In this document: positions 34,015 to 44,570 of the stretch, piece after piece
Position numbering within the stretch: position 1 is the first letter of the stretch
Layout of the letters: each line of letters begins with the position of its first letter
Assembly (NCBI GenBank): GCA_015680685.1
Contig: MNCI01010517.1
Span: forward strand, 1-64,000
DNA length: 64,000 bases
From: Gnetum montanum
Lineage: Eukaryota; Streptophyta; Gnetopsida; Gnetales; Gnetaceae
Direction of reading: 5' to 3'
Program-made: the position numbers and the translations under genes
Notes under the pieces: model-generated
Databases searched by the model: none
Seen by the model: only the letters and a program-made list of their open reading frames with translations
What the model was told of the DNA's origin: nothing

Positions 34015-37000
34015 ACCTCCTATCTTGAAATGTCCGAGGCCTAACTGATAGGCTTCGTCGCAAATGAGCCAGCAACTTTCTCTCTAGTCTAAATCTCACT
34101 TTGGATTTCCTCCTTCTCCAAGAAATCAAGATCTCAACCGAACAATTATCTCTTTCATCCCATTGGTTTCTTCCCCATTCTTCTGTTCTCGCTACTTCTC
34201 ATGAGTGTGGCAAAGGTGGAGCAGCCATTCTTTATCTAGCCTATTGGAAAGACAAACTCCTTCAACATGGGTCCGATTTAGGTCACCGAGTGGCCTGGGC
34301 TGTTTTCTCCTCCTCACATGGTCCCTTCGGAGTTTGTTCTATTTATGCCCCCAACGACTCTACCGAACGGGCCCAATTGTGGCATGAACTCACTCATAGC
34401 CTCCCTTCTATTCCTTGGATTTTTGGCGGTGATTTTAACATGATGGAATTCTCTCATGATATGCTTGGGGGTGTTTTCTCTCAACTTCTGCATCATGAAT
34501 TTCAAGCCTGGTCAAATTTTAAGAAACGTTTCTATCTTTCAGACGGCATCGCAGACACTGCTAGTGGCTTTCTAACAGCTTCACTTGGAACAATCTTCAT
34601 AAGGGGCAAGCTCGCATTTATAGTTAGTTAGATAGATATTACTTTTCCACCCTTTCTTTTTGGCAGACCCTTTCTACTACTAAAGTCCACCAACACGCAA
34701 CCTTATCTGATCATTTCCCTATTACTTTATCTATGTAGATCCATAATGACCACCAACGACAAAATTATCATCTCTTTAGGCTGCATAGTCAATGTTTCTC
34801 TTCTCCTTCCGCCCAACAACTTCTTTCTAGCCTTTAGAATGTTGAACCAAGACCCTTAGGTCCAAAGCGTTGGATCCACTGGTGGCTTTAGACTACTAGT
34901 AGAGTTAGGAATCTCGCTCGTCATTATGGTAAGGAAGTTGCCTCTCGTTCTCGACAAGAGTACACCAACGTATGCTCTACCATTGAGCACCTTTCAACCA
35001 AACTAACTAATGATCCCTTCAATAGTCACCTTCAAGGGGAGCTTGCCAGAGCCCGTATTGCCTTTCAACATTGGGAAGTATATAAGGCANNNNNNNNNNN
35101 NNNNNNNNNNNNNNNNNNNNNNNNNNNNNNNNNNNNNNNNNNNNNNNNNNNNNNNNNTGGTAGGTTCTGACCTCTTCCATGTTATCAAAGAGGCTACGCT
35201 TATTGGTTCTTTAGGACCAATCTTAAACCAAAGGATTATTCATCTTCTCCCTAAATCAGGAGATCCTACTTGTATCTCCAATTGGCGACCTATCACCTTA
35301 CTTAATGTGGTTTACAAAATTTGGGCTAAATGTTTGGCATTGCAATTAAAGAAAATCCTTGTCCTTATTATTTCTCCCCAGTAAACTGGCTTTGTTCCAG
35401 GAAGATACATATTAAATAACGCGGTGTCTTCTTGGGAAGGTCTTAAGTGGGTTGAGGACGAGGGTCAGGATATCCTCTTGATGAAGCTTGACTACACTAA
35501 AGCCTATGATAACATTAAGTAGGACTTCATTATCCAAACCATGGCTAAATTGGATTTTGGCCCTAAGTTCATTCATATGGTAGAATGCTTATTCTCAGAT
35601 GCTACTGTGCGAATCGCGACTACCTTCGGCATCACTTCTCCCTTTTCTATTCATAGGTCTGTTAGGCAAGGTTGCCCTCTTGCTCCTTACCTCTTCATCG
35701 TTGCTGCTGATTTTCTTTATCATCAAATCAGCTTGGATATTCAAAACAATGTTTTATTTGGGGTTCATCTATCTTCTCCTCAACATCAGCTCCTCAATAT
35801 GCATTTCGTTGATGACTCCTTTTTCCTTATTCAAAATAATGCTGATAATGTGCAGTGTCTCTTGTCTCAAGTAGAGCAATATTGCTCCCTCTCTGGATCT
35901 GTTATAAATCGGTGTAAATCTTCAATTTATAGCTTCACCAATAACTACAACTATTTGCCCAATTATAGTTGGAAGTGTACTCAAGATCATGAGATCATTA
36001 AGCTTTTGGGAATCCCCTTTCGCTTTAGAGGCCCAACGTTAGAGCTCTGGGACCAAGTACTTTCTTGAATTCAAAGAAAAATTGAAAAATGGAAAACCAA
36101 ACCCCTAACCCTCGCCGGTAAGTATCTAATCTGTAAGTCTATTTGTGCCTCTACCCATGTTTATTATTTGTCATGTTGGGCCCCTTCCCATGCTTCTTAT
36201 CAAAAGCTTGAATGATTATTTCGAGACTTCATGTGGTCATCTAAGGACTCNACCCTGTTAATTGGATCCTTTTTCCTCATGACATTATCATTCCTGGAAC
36301 ACATGTTTTCAAAAGCATTTGGAAGGCTTGGTAGGTCTTACATTCTCATGTGAATTGGAATAATATTCATATCAATCCTACTCTCCTTTCTAAGATTTTC
36401 CCTTGGTGGCTACCCCTATGTCCTGCTCCTCTAGCCATCTCAAATCCCAAGACAGCCACCATTAGGTTTCAAAAGGGAGTTGTTTCCCTTAGATGTCTTC
36501 GTCTCACCAATCAATGGATTACTTGGGATATGTTCGAAAACTTATATGGGGCTTCCAGAACTATGCACCATTGCCTTGATAGACTTTATCACTTCATTCA
36601 TCAGTATTTGCATTTGGATGCTTCGATTCCTAGTCTCTTCCATGGTCTTTAGTGGACTAATGGATTGAACCTTCTACCCTATAAACCACATGTGCCCTTT
36701 CAGTTGTTACATGATTCCTTGATGATTGTTAATCATTGCAATCGATCATGGCACAAAGAAGAGTCTGAACAATTTTGGCTCTCTCTCTTTTCACGAGCTT
36801 GGAGCCTTCCGACTCTTCCAAAAATTAAATAATTTCTTTGGTGCCTCCTGCATCAAGGCCTACCTATCAGCAAACAACGTGAATACCTTGGGATTCCAAA
36901 CCCTAATTGCCCTCTCTGTGGAGGTCCAGATGATTTTGTCCACATTTTTTGGCATTTCCCTTTCACTCAGTCTTCATGGGAGTGGGTTTCTAAAGTTTTT

Positions 37001-37348
37001 CCTTTGTGCAAGTTTTCCCATAAGGATATCTTGTTCAGCTTTCTGGCCACCCCCTCTACTAACCTTCAGTTTCTTTGGAAAGTTATTAGGCCCCTCGTTC
37101 TTTACTATATATGGAAGCGTAGATGCACTGCTCTTTTCCAGAACACTGATTTGTCCAACTCTAACCATTTACCTATTATGGAAAAATCTCAAATTCTTCG
37201 CCTTGTGCATTTCCAAATTTTATCTTATACTTCTAAGTTAAAGTTGGATACTAATCAGTTGTTTTATTGTTTGCAGCCTTGGAGCAGATACACCAACTCG
37301 TGCACTCTTCCCAATCTCGATCTGCTACATCAGAGTGTGTTATCATAA
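34011..37348 (+). pseudogene. LINE ORF2 (endonuclease, reverse transcriptase, zf-RVT)
   Basis: The ATG at 34011 overlaps the ORF1 stop (ATGA). The start NLLS-stop-NVRGLTDRLRRK is the APE endonuclease beginning with its tryptophan changed to a stop. LLLQEIKIS (catalytic E), WIFGGDFNM and SDHFPIT (about 34708) follow. A frameshift occurs near 34575. After the gap, RT has WRPITLLNVVYKIWAKCLA, TGFVPGRYILNN, LDYTKAYD, QGCPLAPYLF and HFVDDSFF (35804-35826), where FVDD replaces the usual FADD or YADD. The C-terminal zf-RVT domain includes PNCPLCGGPDDFVHIFWHFP (about 36898-36957). No RNase H domain is evident at the end. Many stops are at expected W or Q codons. Confidence 0.85.
35090..35157. other. 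Assembly gap (68 N)
   Basis: Sequence unknown. It falls between the endonuclease and RT parts of the LINE ORF2, and the reading frame differs on the two sides. Another single N is at 36251. Confidence 0.99.
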
Positions 37349-37595
37349 TTTTGAGCATTTTTAGCTCTTCGTTGTTCTCCTGATCTTATTAACTTGTAGT
37401 TCTTATTGATTCCCAGCATAAGGTTGCTCTTTGGAATGTACTCCCACACCCTGTGAAGGATTATGTATCAAGATGTTTTCCTTCAACATCTGCATTTGTC
37501 ATTGTTCTTCTCCTTATTTTAACCATCAATATGTTCAGATGTTGATCATGTACTTAATCTCATTTAATTAATAAAATTCTCTTTTTGGGTTCTGA

Positions 37596-37663
37596 CACCC
37601 CCCTCCCCCCCCCCCCACCCCCTCCCCCACCCCCACCCACCCAACCCCCCCCCCCTTCCCTCC
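37596..37663. repeat. Cytosine-rich low-complexity tract
   Basis: About 68 bases of C runs broken by single T or A, directly after the 3' end of the LINE. The complementary strand has long G runs. An apparent poly-proline reading frame here is an artefact of composition. Confidence 0.9.
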
Positions 37664-37679
37664 TTGTTTTACCCTCCAA

Positions 37680-38050
37680 GAATCTTTATCCATCAACAAT
37701 AACCTCTGAGTTAATAGTATTCTTGTTAGATAAGAAAATTTTGCTTAATATTTTCTCTAGTACCAGTAAAAATACACATATAATCTCTTGTCTTCTCTGG
37801 ATTCTTTATTGCCATTTGATCATTCTTATTGTTAACATTAATTTCATTTTTCATATCTTCAACTTCATATTGGTTTTCTCTATCTTCAACTTCAACACAT
37901 TTTTTTCTTTGGAATCTTTTTTCTTTAGGAAAAAAGGACAATCATTAAATAAATGTCATTTGCAATCACAAAAGTTACAAGAATTAGAAAGATTATAATA
38001 TGTAATTAACTAAATATAAGTCTTTCCTCCTACTTGTAATACTAATTCCT
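37680..38050 (-). pseudogene. Possible retrotransposon gag fragment with CCHC knuckle
   Basis: On the minus strand, 37979-37938 reads CNFCDCK-stop-HLFNDC, a C-x2-C-x4-H-x4-C knuckle with its usual G or W codon turned into TGA. It is followed by a hydrophilic, charged stretch (KCVEVEDRENQYEVEDMKNE in another frame). This resembles a Gag zinc knuckle, perhaps from a Ty1/copia element. Nothing else of the element could be identified. Confidence 0.35.
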
Positions 38051-39287
38051 TTTATGATCAACAAGATTGATTTCAACAAAAAAAAAAAACATTTACAAAA
38101 ACAAAAAGTTATAGAATTAAACTCGATATGCTTAATGGAACTGAGAAGACTAACAATTTCCTACTTAGCTTTCTAAAAATTTAATGAAAGATTGTATAAC
38201 TCGACAAAACATGGAACTTTAGCATATTCTTCGAATTAGACATTAAAATCTGGAGCCTACTTATGAATGATCAACACTACATGCTTATGTATAAAGGATC
38301 CTATATCTAGGGCATGTTGCACCATCGAAGCATTGCCTAACTCAATAAACCAAAAAAAAAAAAAAAATTAGAATAATATATGGCATGCAAGACTTGGATA
38401 TCATATTTTTTTCATCACATTGTTTAATTATGAAAGAAAACTTTGATTATGAGGCAAGTAATCTAAAATTGGAATGAATGCATATTGTGATGAAAGATTA
38501 GCAGCTAATTACTCATGTACATCATTAGGAAGAACAAAATTAAGTGTTTTAGTTTCATCAATATCACTAACAAAAAGTGTAACAACTTTTTTCTTAGTAA
38601 CTTGTAAATCTACATTTTGAAAATCAATAAAAAAAAAGTAAATATTTCAACATTGGTTGAAGATGTTGGAAGTAATATGAAATCCCCTATCAAGGAATTT
38701 TAGAGAAATCAGATCTATTAAAGAAAAATTTGATATGTTGAAAAAAATCAAATTCACTATACATGGTTAGAGAGTGACTACGAAAACCTTTTACTATATG
38801 TATATATAGCGAATATGATATTTATGTCTAAGTTACATAGAACATAAAGGTAACATTATTAGAATTTATATATCAAATCAGTCAATAAGGTTAACTCAAA
38901 CTTGTAGCTTCTAGACTATAAAGCAACTGACAAAAATAATTTGTTGAGGAGAGTGTATTGAATGTGAATTAGATTGTTTAATGATTAGTTAATATTTCAT
39001 ATATTTTGTTTGTTAGAGTATGACGACAAGTATAAATAAAAATCATTACAAAAATGTTAGTGCATATTTAAGGTAGGATGTTGCAAAACTATTTGTCTAT
39101 ATCTTAGATATATTTAATTTCAATTTTCCTTTGTAAATCATTAATTTTTTGGGCTTCAAATTCTTGTTAATAATTGTAAGATGCTAGTTTCTAAAGTTGT
39201 AAAACTTAAGTTGAAGCATGGATATAGCTACTTAAACAAAAGTTAGACTCTTCCTCATTTACCAACCCTCTTGCTTGGCAACATGAG
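38051..39287. other. Unassigned AT-rich spacer
   Basis: No supported feature. Several poly(A) runs (for example near 38350-38366). Confidence 0.35.
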
Positions 39288-39430
39288 TAGGGGGGAACTA
39301 GAAATAATTGAAATGTAGTTACACTTGAAGTTTAATTAGAACCTTGTAACTTAGCATTGCCTACTATAATCAAATCCATAACTTAGAGCTTTTAGATTAA
39401 GAGTTTTACCACTAAGTTAATACATCATTA
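39288..39430 (-). mobile_element. tRNA-derived SINE-like repeat, copy 4
   Basis: Minus-strand copy; A-box-like TTAACTTAGTGG and B-box-like GGATTTGATTA (near 39368-39378), ending in a GTTCCCCCCT-like tail. Head to head with copy 5. Confidence 0.65.
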
Positions 39431-39528
39431 TCAAGATCAGCATTAGGCCTTCAAGTGAAGACTCTTTTATGTACTTGATTACAAACTCTTAGGTAACTAT
39501 GATTGATTAGGAATCTAGCAAGATTAAT

Positions 39529-39676
39529 AAGGTGTTAACCTAGTGGTAAAACTCTTGATTTGAAAGCTTCAAGTCATGGGTTCAATTCTGATGGACAATG
39601 CTAAGTTATAAAGTTTGAACTAGATGATATATCTTGGGGTATTCTTATATTACAATTATTTCAAGATTTCAATGCA
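39529..39676 (+). mobile_element. tRNA-derived SINE-like repeat, copy 5
   Basis: Starts AAGGTGTTAACCTAGTGG; B-box-like GGTTCAATTCTG near 39579; body with ATATATCTTGGGGTAT and TTACAATTATTTCAAG. Confidence 0.75.
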
Positions 39677-39719
39677 TATAGCACCTTTGCCCCTCGAAAG
39701 AGATATAGTAAGAAATAAT

Positions 39720-39868
39720 GAGGTGTTAGCCTAGTGATAAGACTCTTCATTTGAAAGCTCTAGGTCATAGGCTCAACTCTAGTGGAAAATGCTAAGTTAC
39801 AAAGTTTTAATTAAACTATATATTATGGGGTGTACCTATATTACAATTATTGGTTTCAACACCCCCAA
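39720..39868 (+). mobile_element. tRNA-derived SINE-like repeat, copy 6
   Basis: Starts GAGGTGTTAGCCTAGTGATAAG; B-box-like GGCTCAACTCTAG near 39770; ends GGTTTCAACACCCCC. Same orientation as copy 5, starting about 190 bp later. A fragment of another tail follows at about 39880-39920. Confidence 0.75.
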
Positions 39869-39999
39869 GAGACAATTGAACTATATTACAATTCTTTCAA
39901 AGTTTTAACATATCCTTCCTCAATAGTTTAATAATAAAATGCACTCTAAACTTTCTTTGCTTACTATTAATATTTTTGGGATCCTAACACCCCCTAAAT

Positions 40000-40080
40000 A
40001 AAGCATTAGCCTAGTGGCAAGACTCTTGATTAAAAAAATTCAAGTTATGCATTTAATTTTGGTAGGTAACATTAAGTTGG
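40000..40080 (+). mobile_element. tRNA-derived SINE-like repeat, copy 7 (truncated)
   Basis: Only the tRNA-like head remains (AAGCATTAGCCTAGTGGCAA to ATTAAGTTG). It ends where copy 8 begins in the opposite orientation, which suggests copy 8 landed in it. Confidence 0.65.
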
Positions 40081-40231
40081 GGAGGAGAGGTTTTGGAACC
40101 TAAAATAAGTGAAACATAGGTACACCCTAAGATATATAGTCTAATTAGAAGTTAGCATTACCCACTAGAATTGAACCTATGACTTGGAGCTTCTAAATCA
40201 AATATCTTACCACTAAGCTAACACCTCATTG
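40081..40231 (-). mobile_element. tRNA-derived SINE-like repeat, copy 8
   Basis: Near full-length minus-strand copy: start ATGAGGTGTTAGCTTAGTGG, B-box-like GGTTCAATTCTAG (near 40165-40177), body with AGACTATATATCTTAGGGTG, end GGTTCCAAAACCTCTCCTCC. It gives the best view of the family. A tail of a further copy and a (TA)n tract (40279-40297) follow. Confidence 0.8.
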
Positions 40232-40525
40232 TTTTAATATTAAGTTATAAAGGTCTAATTTGAGGAGGGGGGAGGTGTTATATATATATATATATATTAA
40301 AAATAAAAATCTAAAGTACAAAAGAAAAGGAGTACTACAGAGAGGAAAAACTCCAAATCAATAAAAAGAAAAGGTCTAATTATTTTAGGGATGTCTTTTT
40401 AGGTTTGCATCCTTATAACCAATCCTTAAAAAACTTCCCTTTAGGATAGAAAATTGGACATTCTACCAAAAGATTAACATTTGATGAATGGGAGCAAGTC
40501 CTCATCCTATTAATGGAATCAACAT

Positions 40526-41467
40526 TGATGAGTGGTGAGGTACCCCTACACCCAACCATACAAATCACAAAGCATGCACACGCAATTCGGTTGAAGTTCA
40601 TGGACTTTCTCATTTTTGGTGCACTAGTCCCCTAGGAAGTGAATCTTGCCTTAAGGTTAATCATTATCTTCCCAATTACACTTGTAATGTACAATGGTAT
40701 GATTAAGTGTAATTAAGGCATCTAATTTTTATCATTTTGTGTTTTATGGTTTGGCGTTCAAATGTAGATGAAAGTAATTGAATTAACCAAATTAAATTAA
40801 ATTAACTAATTAACTAGCATTTAACTAATCCTAACATAAGCATCCGATCCCAATTTTTATACACATCTTGAACTCACGTATCCACTGTTGGGCACCCAAG
40901 TACTACACTACTAAGCATACTAAGCAATAACACTACTGGGATTACCAAGCAAATATGTGTTACACTCGAAGTGGTCATACTTATGTATGTAATCTATCTT
41001 GTTTAATTGCCTCATTAACATAATAACTGGAAAATATTTAATAACTAATTGAAAATATTTAATAAATGATTGAAAGCATTAAATGCATAAATAAAATAGT
41101 TAATCTATCCAAAGTGCTACAAGGTTTATCAAAAAGCTCATCTTTATTGCGGCACACACTGTCATGCTTAGGTACAACAATGCTTGAATAACGATCTGCA
41201 CACTTAATGACTCCTGCTGTGGGCACTTGGGGAAAAAATTCTAACTTTCAAATGGAAAAACTACAAGAGCTTCGCTACAACTACAATATCTTATTGCCAT
41301 AAATGCAGTTGTAGGTGAGTATTTATAGCTAAAAACCAACACTGCGTCAACGGGGCCTTGTCAACGCATGATACGATGCATCGACGAGGCCTCATCAATG
41401 AGGCCCAGTCAACGAGGCTATGTCGACAAGGCCTCGTCGATGTAGCCAACCAAACTATGACTCATCA
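40526..41467 (-). mobile_element. 3' LTR of element D (family L, copy L2)
   Basis: 942 bp, from TGATGAGTGG to ACTCATCA, so TG...CA termini. Minus-strand TATAAATA at 41320-41327. Its U3 (41340-41455) carries repeats of GTCGACGAGGCC-like words in place of the GATATCG palindromes found in the other copies. The adjoining plus-strand TACCCTCATGATTGAATGAA (from 41468) is the reverse complement of the polypurine tract region. Confidence 0.85.
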
Positions 41468-41714
41468 TACCCTCATGATTGAATGAAAACTTATCCTTGA
41501 GTTCTTTTACAAAATTGGGAAGGTATGGGATTATTGACTAACTTTTTCTCACATAAAACAAACTGATTGACTTGACAAAAAATGGAGTACCCAGGTGTAT
41601 AGATCAACACATTACAGAAAATGATGGTGTTCTGGACACAAATTTGAACACCATGACACAACTCTTTAAAATTGGATAGCACATTTCTAGATGGCATAAA
41701 GTTGGATGGAGAAG

Positions 41715-44570
41715 ATTAAATGGTCCCAAGTGGTGGTGGTTCCTGAGGCTCCAAGGGACCTTCACCGACTTCACCCATGGGCGGTAGTTGAGGTGGCTAC
41801 GATTGTCCTGTTGCTACTACAACTTCAGGTGGGAGGTAGAAAGCATCCAGCAGTGCTTTCATTTTCTCCTCCTTGCTTTTGGAATCATGCATTGTCCATG
41901 TAGCTTTGTCAATGTGGGTTGGAACAAGCACATTCCAAGGACATGGAATTACTAAAAATAGCTCCTTCGTGTTGACAAACCAGGTAGCAAACTGTTTGCA
42001 TTCAATGTCAAACGTCTTGACTATTTCCTTTAGCTTCTGGTAGTCATTCATCTATTTGGCTAGGTTCTCAATGATTGATCATTAATTTTTGAATTGTGCT
42101 CTAAGAACTTTAAGTTCAGCATTTACAGTCTCAAGCTTTTGCTTGGCATCTTTATGGTGCTTGACCTCAATCTCGTATAATAGATACGAGCTAGCTAGTT
42201 ATTTTCTAACTTTGATCATGGTCATCCAGCAATTAGCATTGCTAGGTTTGCATATCAGAGATTGGTCAGCTCCATATATTCTGTCATCTCTTCTATTTGC
42301 AACTCCTTTAAGCAGATCTTTGCTTTGTTGTAGCTGTCGATCCCATCAATGATGGGCTAGCACATTTCTCTTCCCTATTGGAGTTACTGGAGGGCTTCTT
42401 TTAATTTCACCTTTGCCATTTGAATGTGTTTTTCATTAACTTACTTTTGTAAGCCAACTTGGTCTCTATAGTGCTTCTTTACTTTTTCAAATTTGAGAGC
42501 CTCATTTTTCTAGGTGGCGATATTGATGGTAGATTTTTGGGGCAAGGCATGTACTTCCTCCTTTCAATTTTTTGTAGCCAGTCTCCTCAATTCTGTGTTC
42601 ACCTTGGCAAGCTACTCCTGCTATTGATGGATAAATTCTTGCATCTAGTCCTTCTAAGCATCAAGATTTTGCAGGTGATAATTCTATGTGGTCAGGGTCT
42701 TATTCTCCTAGTGCATCTATACCAAGTCCTTCTTAATTCCATACATTTTTGCTTCAGCTACAAACTAGTTGAAGATGACCATTATTACCTCCTTCTTAGC
42801 TTCTTGGAATCATTCTTGAAGCTACTTGAAAGCTTCATCTCTTGTTATTACTAGGTTAAAAATTGTAGGATTTGTAAGTTAGGCATGGAGTTTGGCAACC
42901 TTTGTGACCAGACATTGATTTTGTTCTCAGGCCATTTTGATTTGCCCCTTCAAAATAGTGCATTTTCCCCTTGCATTCAGTAGGTCTGACTAGGTTGTAG
43001 TGATTTCTTTCGAGAAATCAAAGATATCCAAAATTAATTGCTCGGTTCCCACCAGTCATTCCAACAATTCTTCATGCTGGGCGATGTTTAGCTTTCTGCT
43101 GACTGTGCTTGTGCACATTTGCACATCTTGAAGCATAGATATGTTTGGTACAAATGTCATGGATGCATTCAATGCTTCAGTGACATGGTCAGCAACCACT
43201 TCAGCCACTATTTCCTACCCTTGGTGCTGCATCACCAAGATAGTTTCCTCTTCACCTTTTTCCAAGCACACTGAGAAAGTGGCAACATTACCAAAGATTT
43301 CTAGAAATAGGTGATGCTGTGATAAAGACATCGTCACCTCCTGAGTATTGGAATTTAACCTTGCAGGTAGCTGCATTCGTTGGGTAGATAAAATTGGACC
43401 ATCTCTCTCCATCTAGTTAACTATTCGAGCCATCTCATTAAGGTGACTTATTATTGGTCAATATGCAAATGGATCTGCCCCACTCGTTCTTGCACATTGC
43501 TCTTGTTCACTTAAGACCTACTCTCGAATTTTGTGTAGATGCTCAATGGCTGCACAAGCCCTCGGCGATGTTTCCTAAGTAGGTGGTGGTGGTAGTTGCT
43601 CCTCTTCTTAGGTCATTGCTAGCATTTTATCTCTCATGATTTCTAACCATGAGGCCAAAGGAGCATGCCTAATGGTATCATTGGAGTAGCAAATGATGTC
43701 TACCCTTTTGCAGAGTTTTCGTATGAGGCATAGAAAGGGTAAGGGCTTCCTTCCACATTAATTTTCTTTGAAGCATTTTTCGATTTCTAAGTAGATTAGT
43801 TGTGGAAGGTTGATGAGAAATTTCCACTTAGAGCAACACATGCTCAAGAAAAGAAGGTGGTCACCTTGCTTGGCCTCACCATTGGATTGAGGTGATAGGC
43901 TACAATTTTGAAGTAAATTCACTTTACTGGTGTAAGCACATCATACTTCTTACGGTCAATCTAATAGCACCATTGGATCCACTTCCTCTTGGCCTTAGGA
44001 TCACCTTTTATGGATAATTCTGCAAGCTATGTTCTAGTGCTAGGCAATCTAAGTGCCTATGCAATAGCTTTTGCTGAGTAGGACACTTGAATGTCCTTGA
44101 TTTTACAAAGGACCCCAACCTTCTATTACTATAGAAGAGATATGTCTCTCCCATGTAGCATTCCCCACTGGATGCGATTACTGGCCACATGGGAGAGGTT
44201 TGCAGTTGAGTCTTAACATTTGCTGGAGCTTTCTAAAGGAATGGCCTGAAGTTCATCTCTTGAAGAACTAATCTTTGGGTCTCTTGAGAACTGATGATGT
44301 TTAGACAAGCTTGAGTCAAAGTGGGCTTAAGCCTTAGCATGGATCCAAGAACTTCTCCTAACTATGATTGTTCATTTGACACTTCTCTTTTAGAATCTTT
44401 TAGACAGATTCCACTTCAGGATCCTCACGAAGAGGTCCTATTACATGGGTTACTTCTAGCAATTCTTGGCCTTGTTCTTGTTGGCCCCTTCTAGCTTTGG
44501 GCCACTTCTCTAGTGGTTGAGAGGGTTCTCCTTCATGCGGGAGCTTTTGTTTTGGTATCATCTGTAATCA
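41715..44570 (-). pseudogene. Extra ORF of element D between integrase and 3' LTR
   Basis: Long sense-strand coding region, pieced together across stops. Its middle and C-terminal half are rich in E, K, L and Q with heptad-like spacing (coiled coil). Near the end is a conserved block, WFVNTKELFLVIPCPWNVLV then P-T-H-I-D-K-A-T-W, at about 41985-41890, and a terminal tail with EGPLGASGTTTTW near 41745. The same architecture and block occur in element E (61750-64000). I do not recognise the family. By position it corresponds to the env-like slot of Athila elements, but no signal peptide or transmembrane helix is clear, so an envelope role is not supported. Confidence 0.6.

Larger units (their letters stand above)
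32450..37595 (+). mobile_element. L1-type LINE (non-LTR retrotransposon), nearly full length
   Basis: A GC- and CpG-rich 5' UTR (32480-32870, rich in CTGCTGCG-like words) is followed by ORF1 and ORF2 with endonuclease, reverse transcriptase and zinc-finger domains, then a short 3' end with AATAAAATTCTC near 37570. It contains an assembly gap (35090-35157) and one ambiguous base (36251). It reads away from the ACINUS promoter, head to head. Compared with element A it is younger: several domains stay open for 100-175 codons. Confidence 0.85.

Noticed and set aside
37585-37998. 137-codon frame starting with poly-proline
   Set aside because: The proline run is the C-rich tract; the rest is antisense to the possible gag knuckle.
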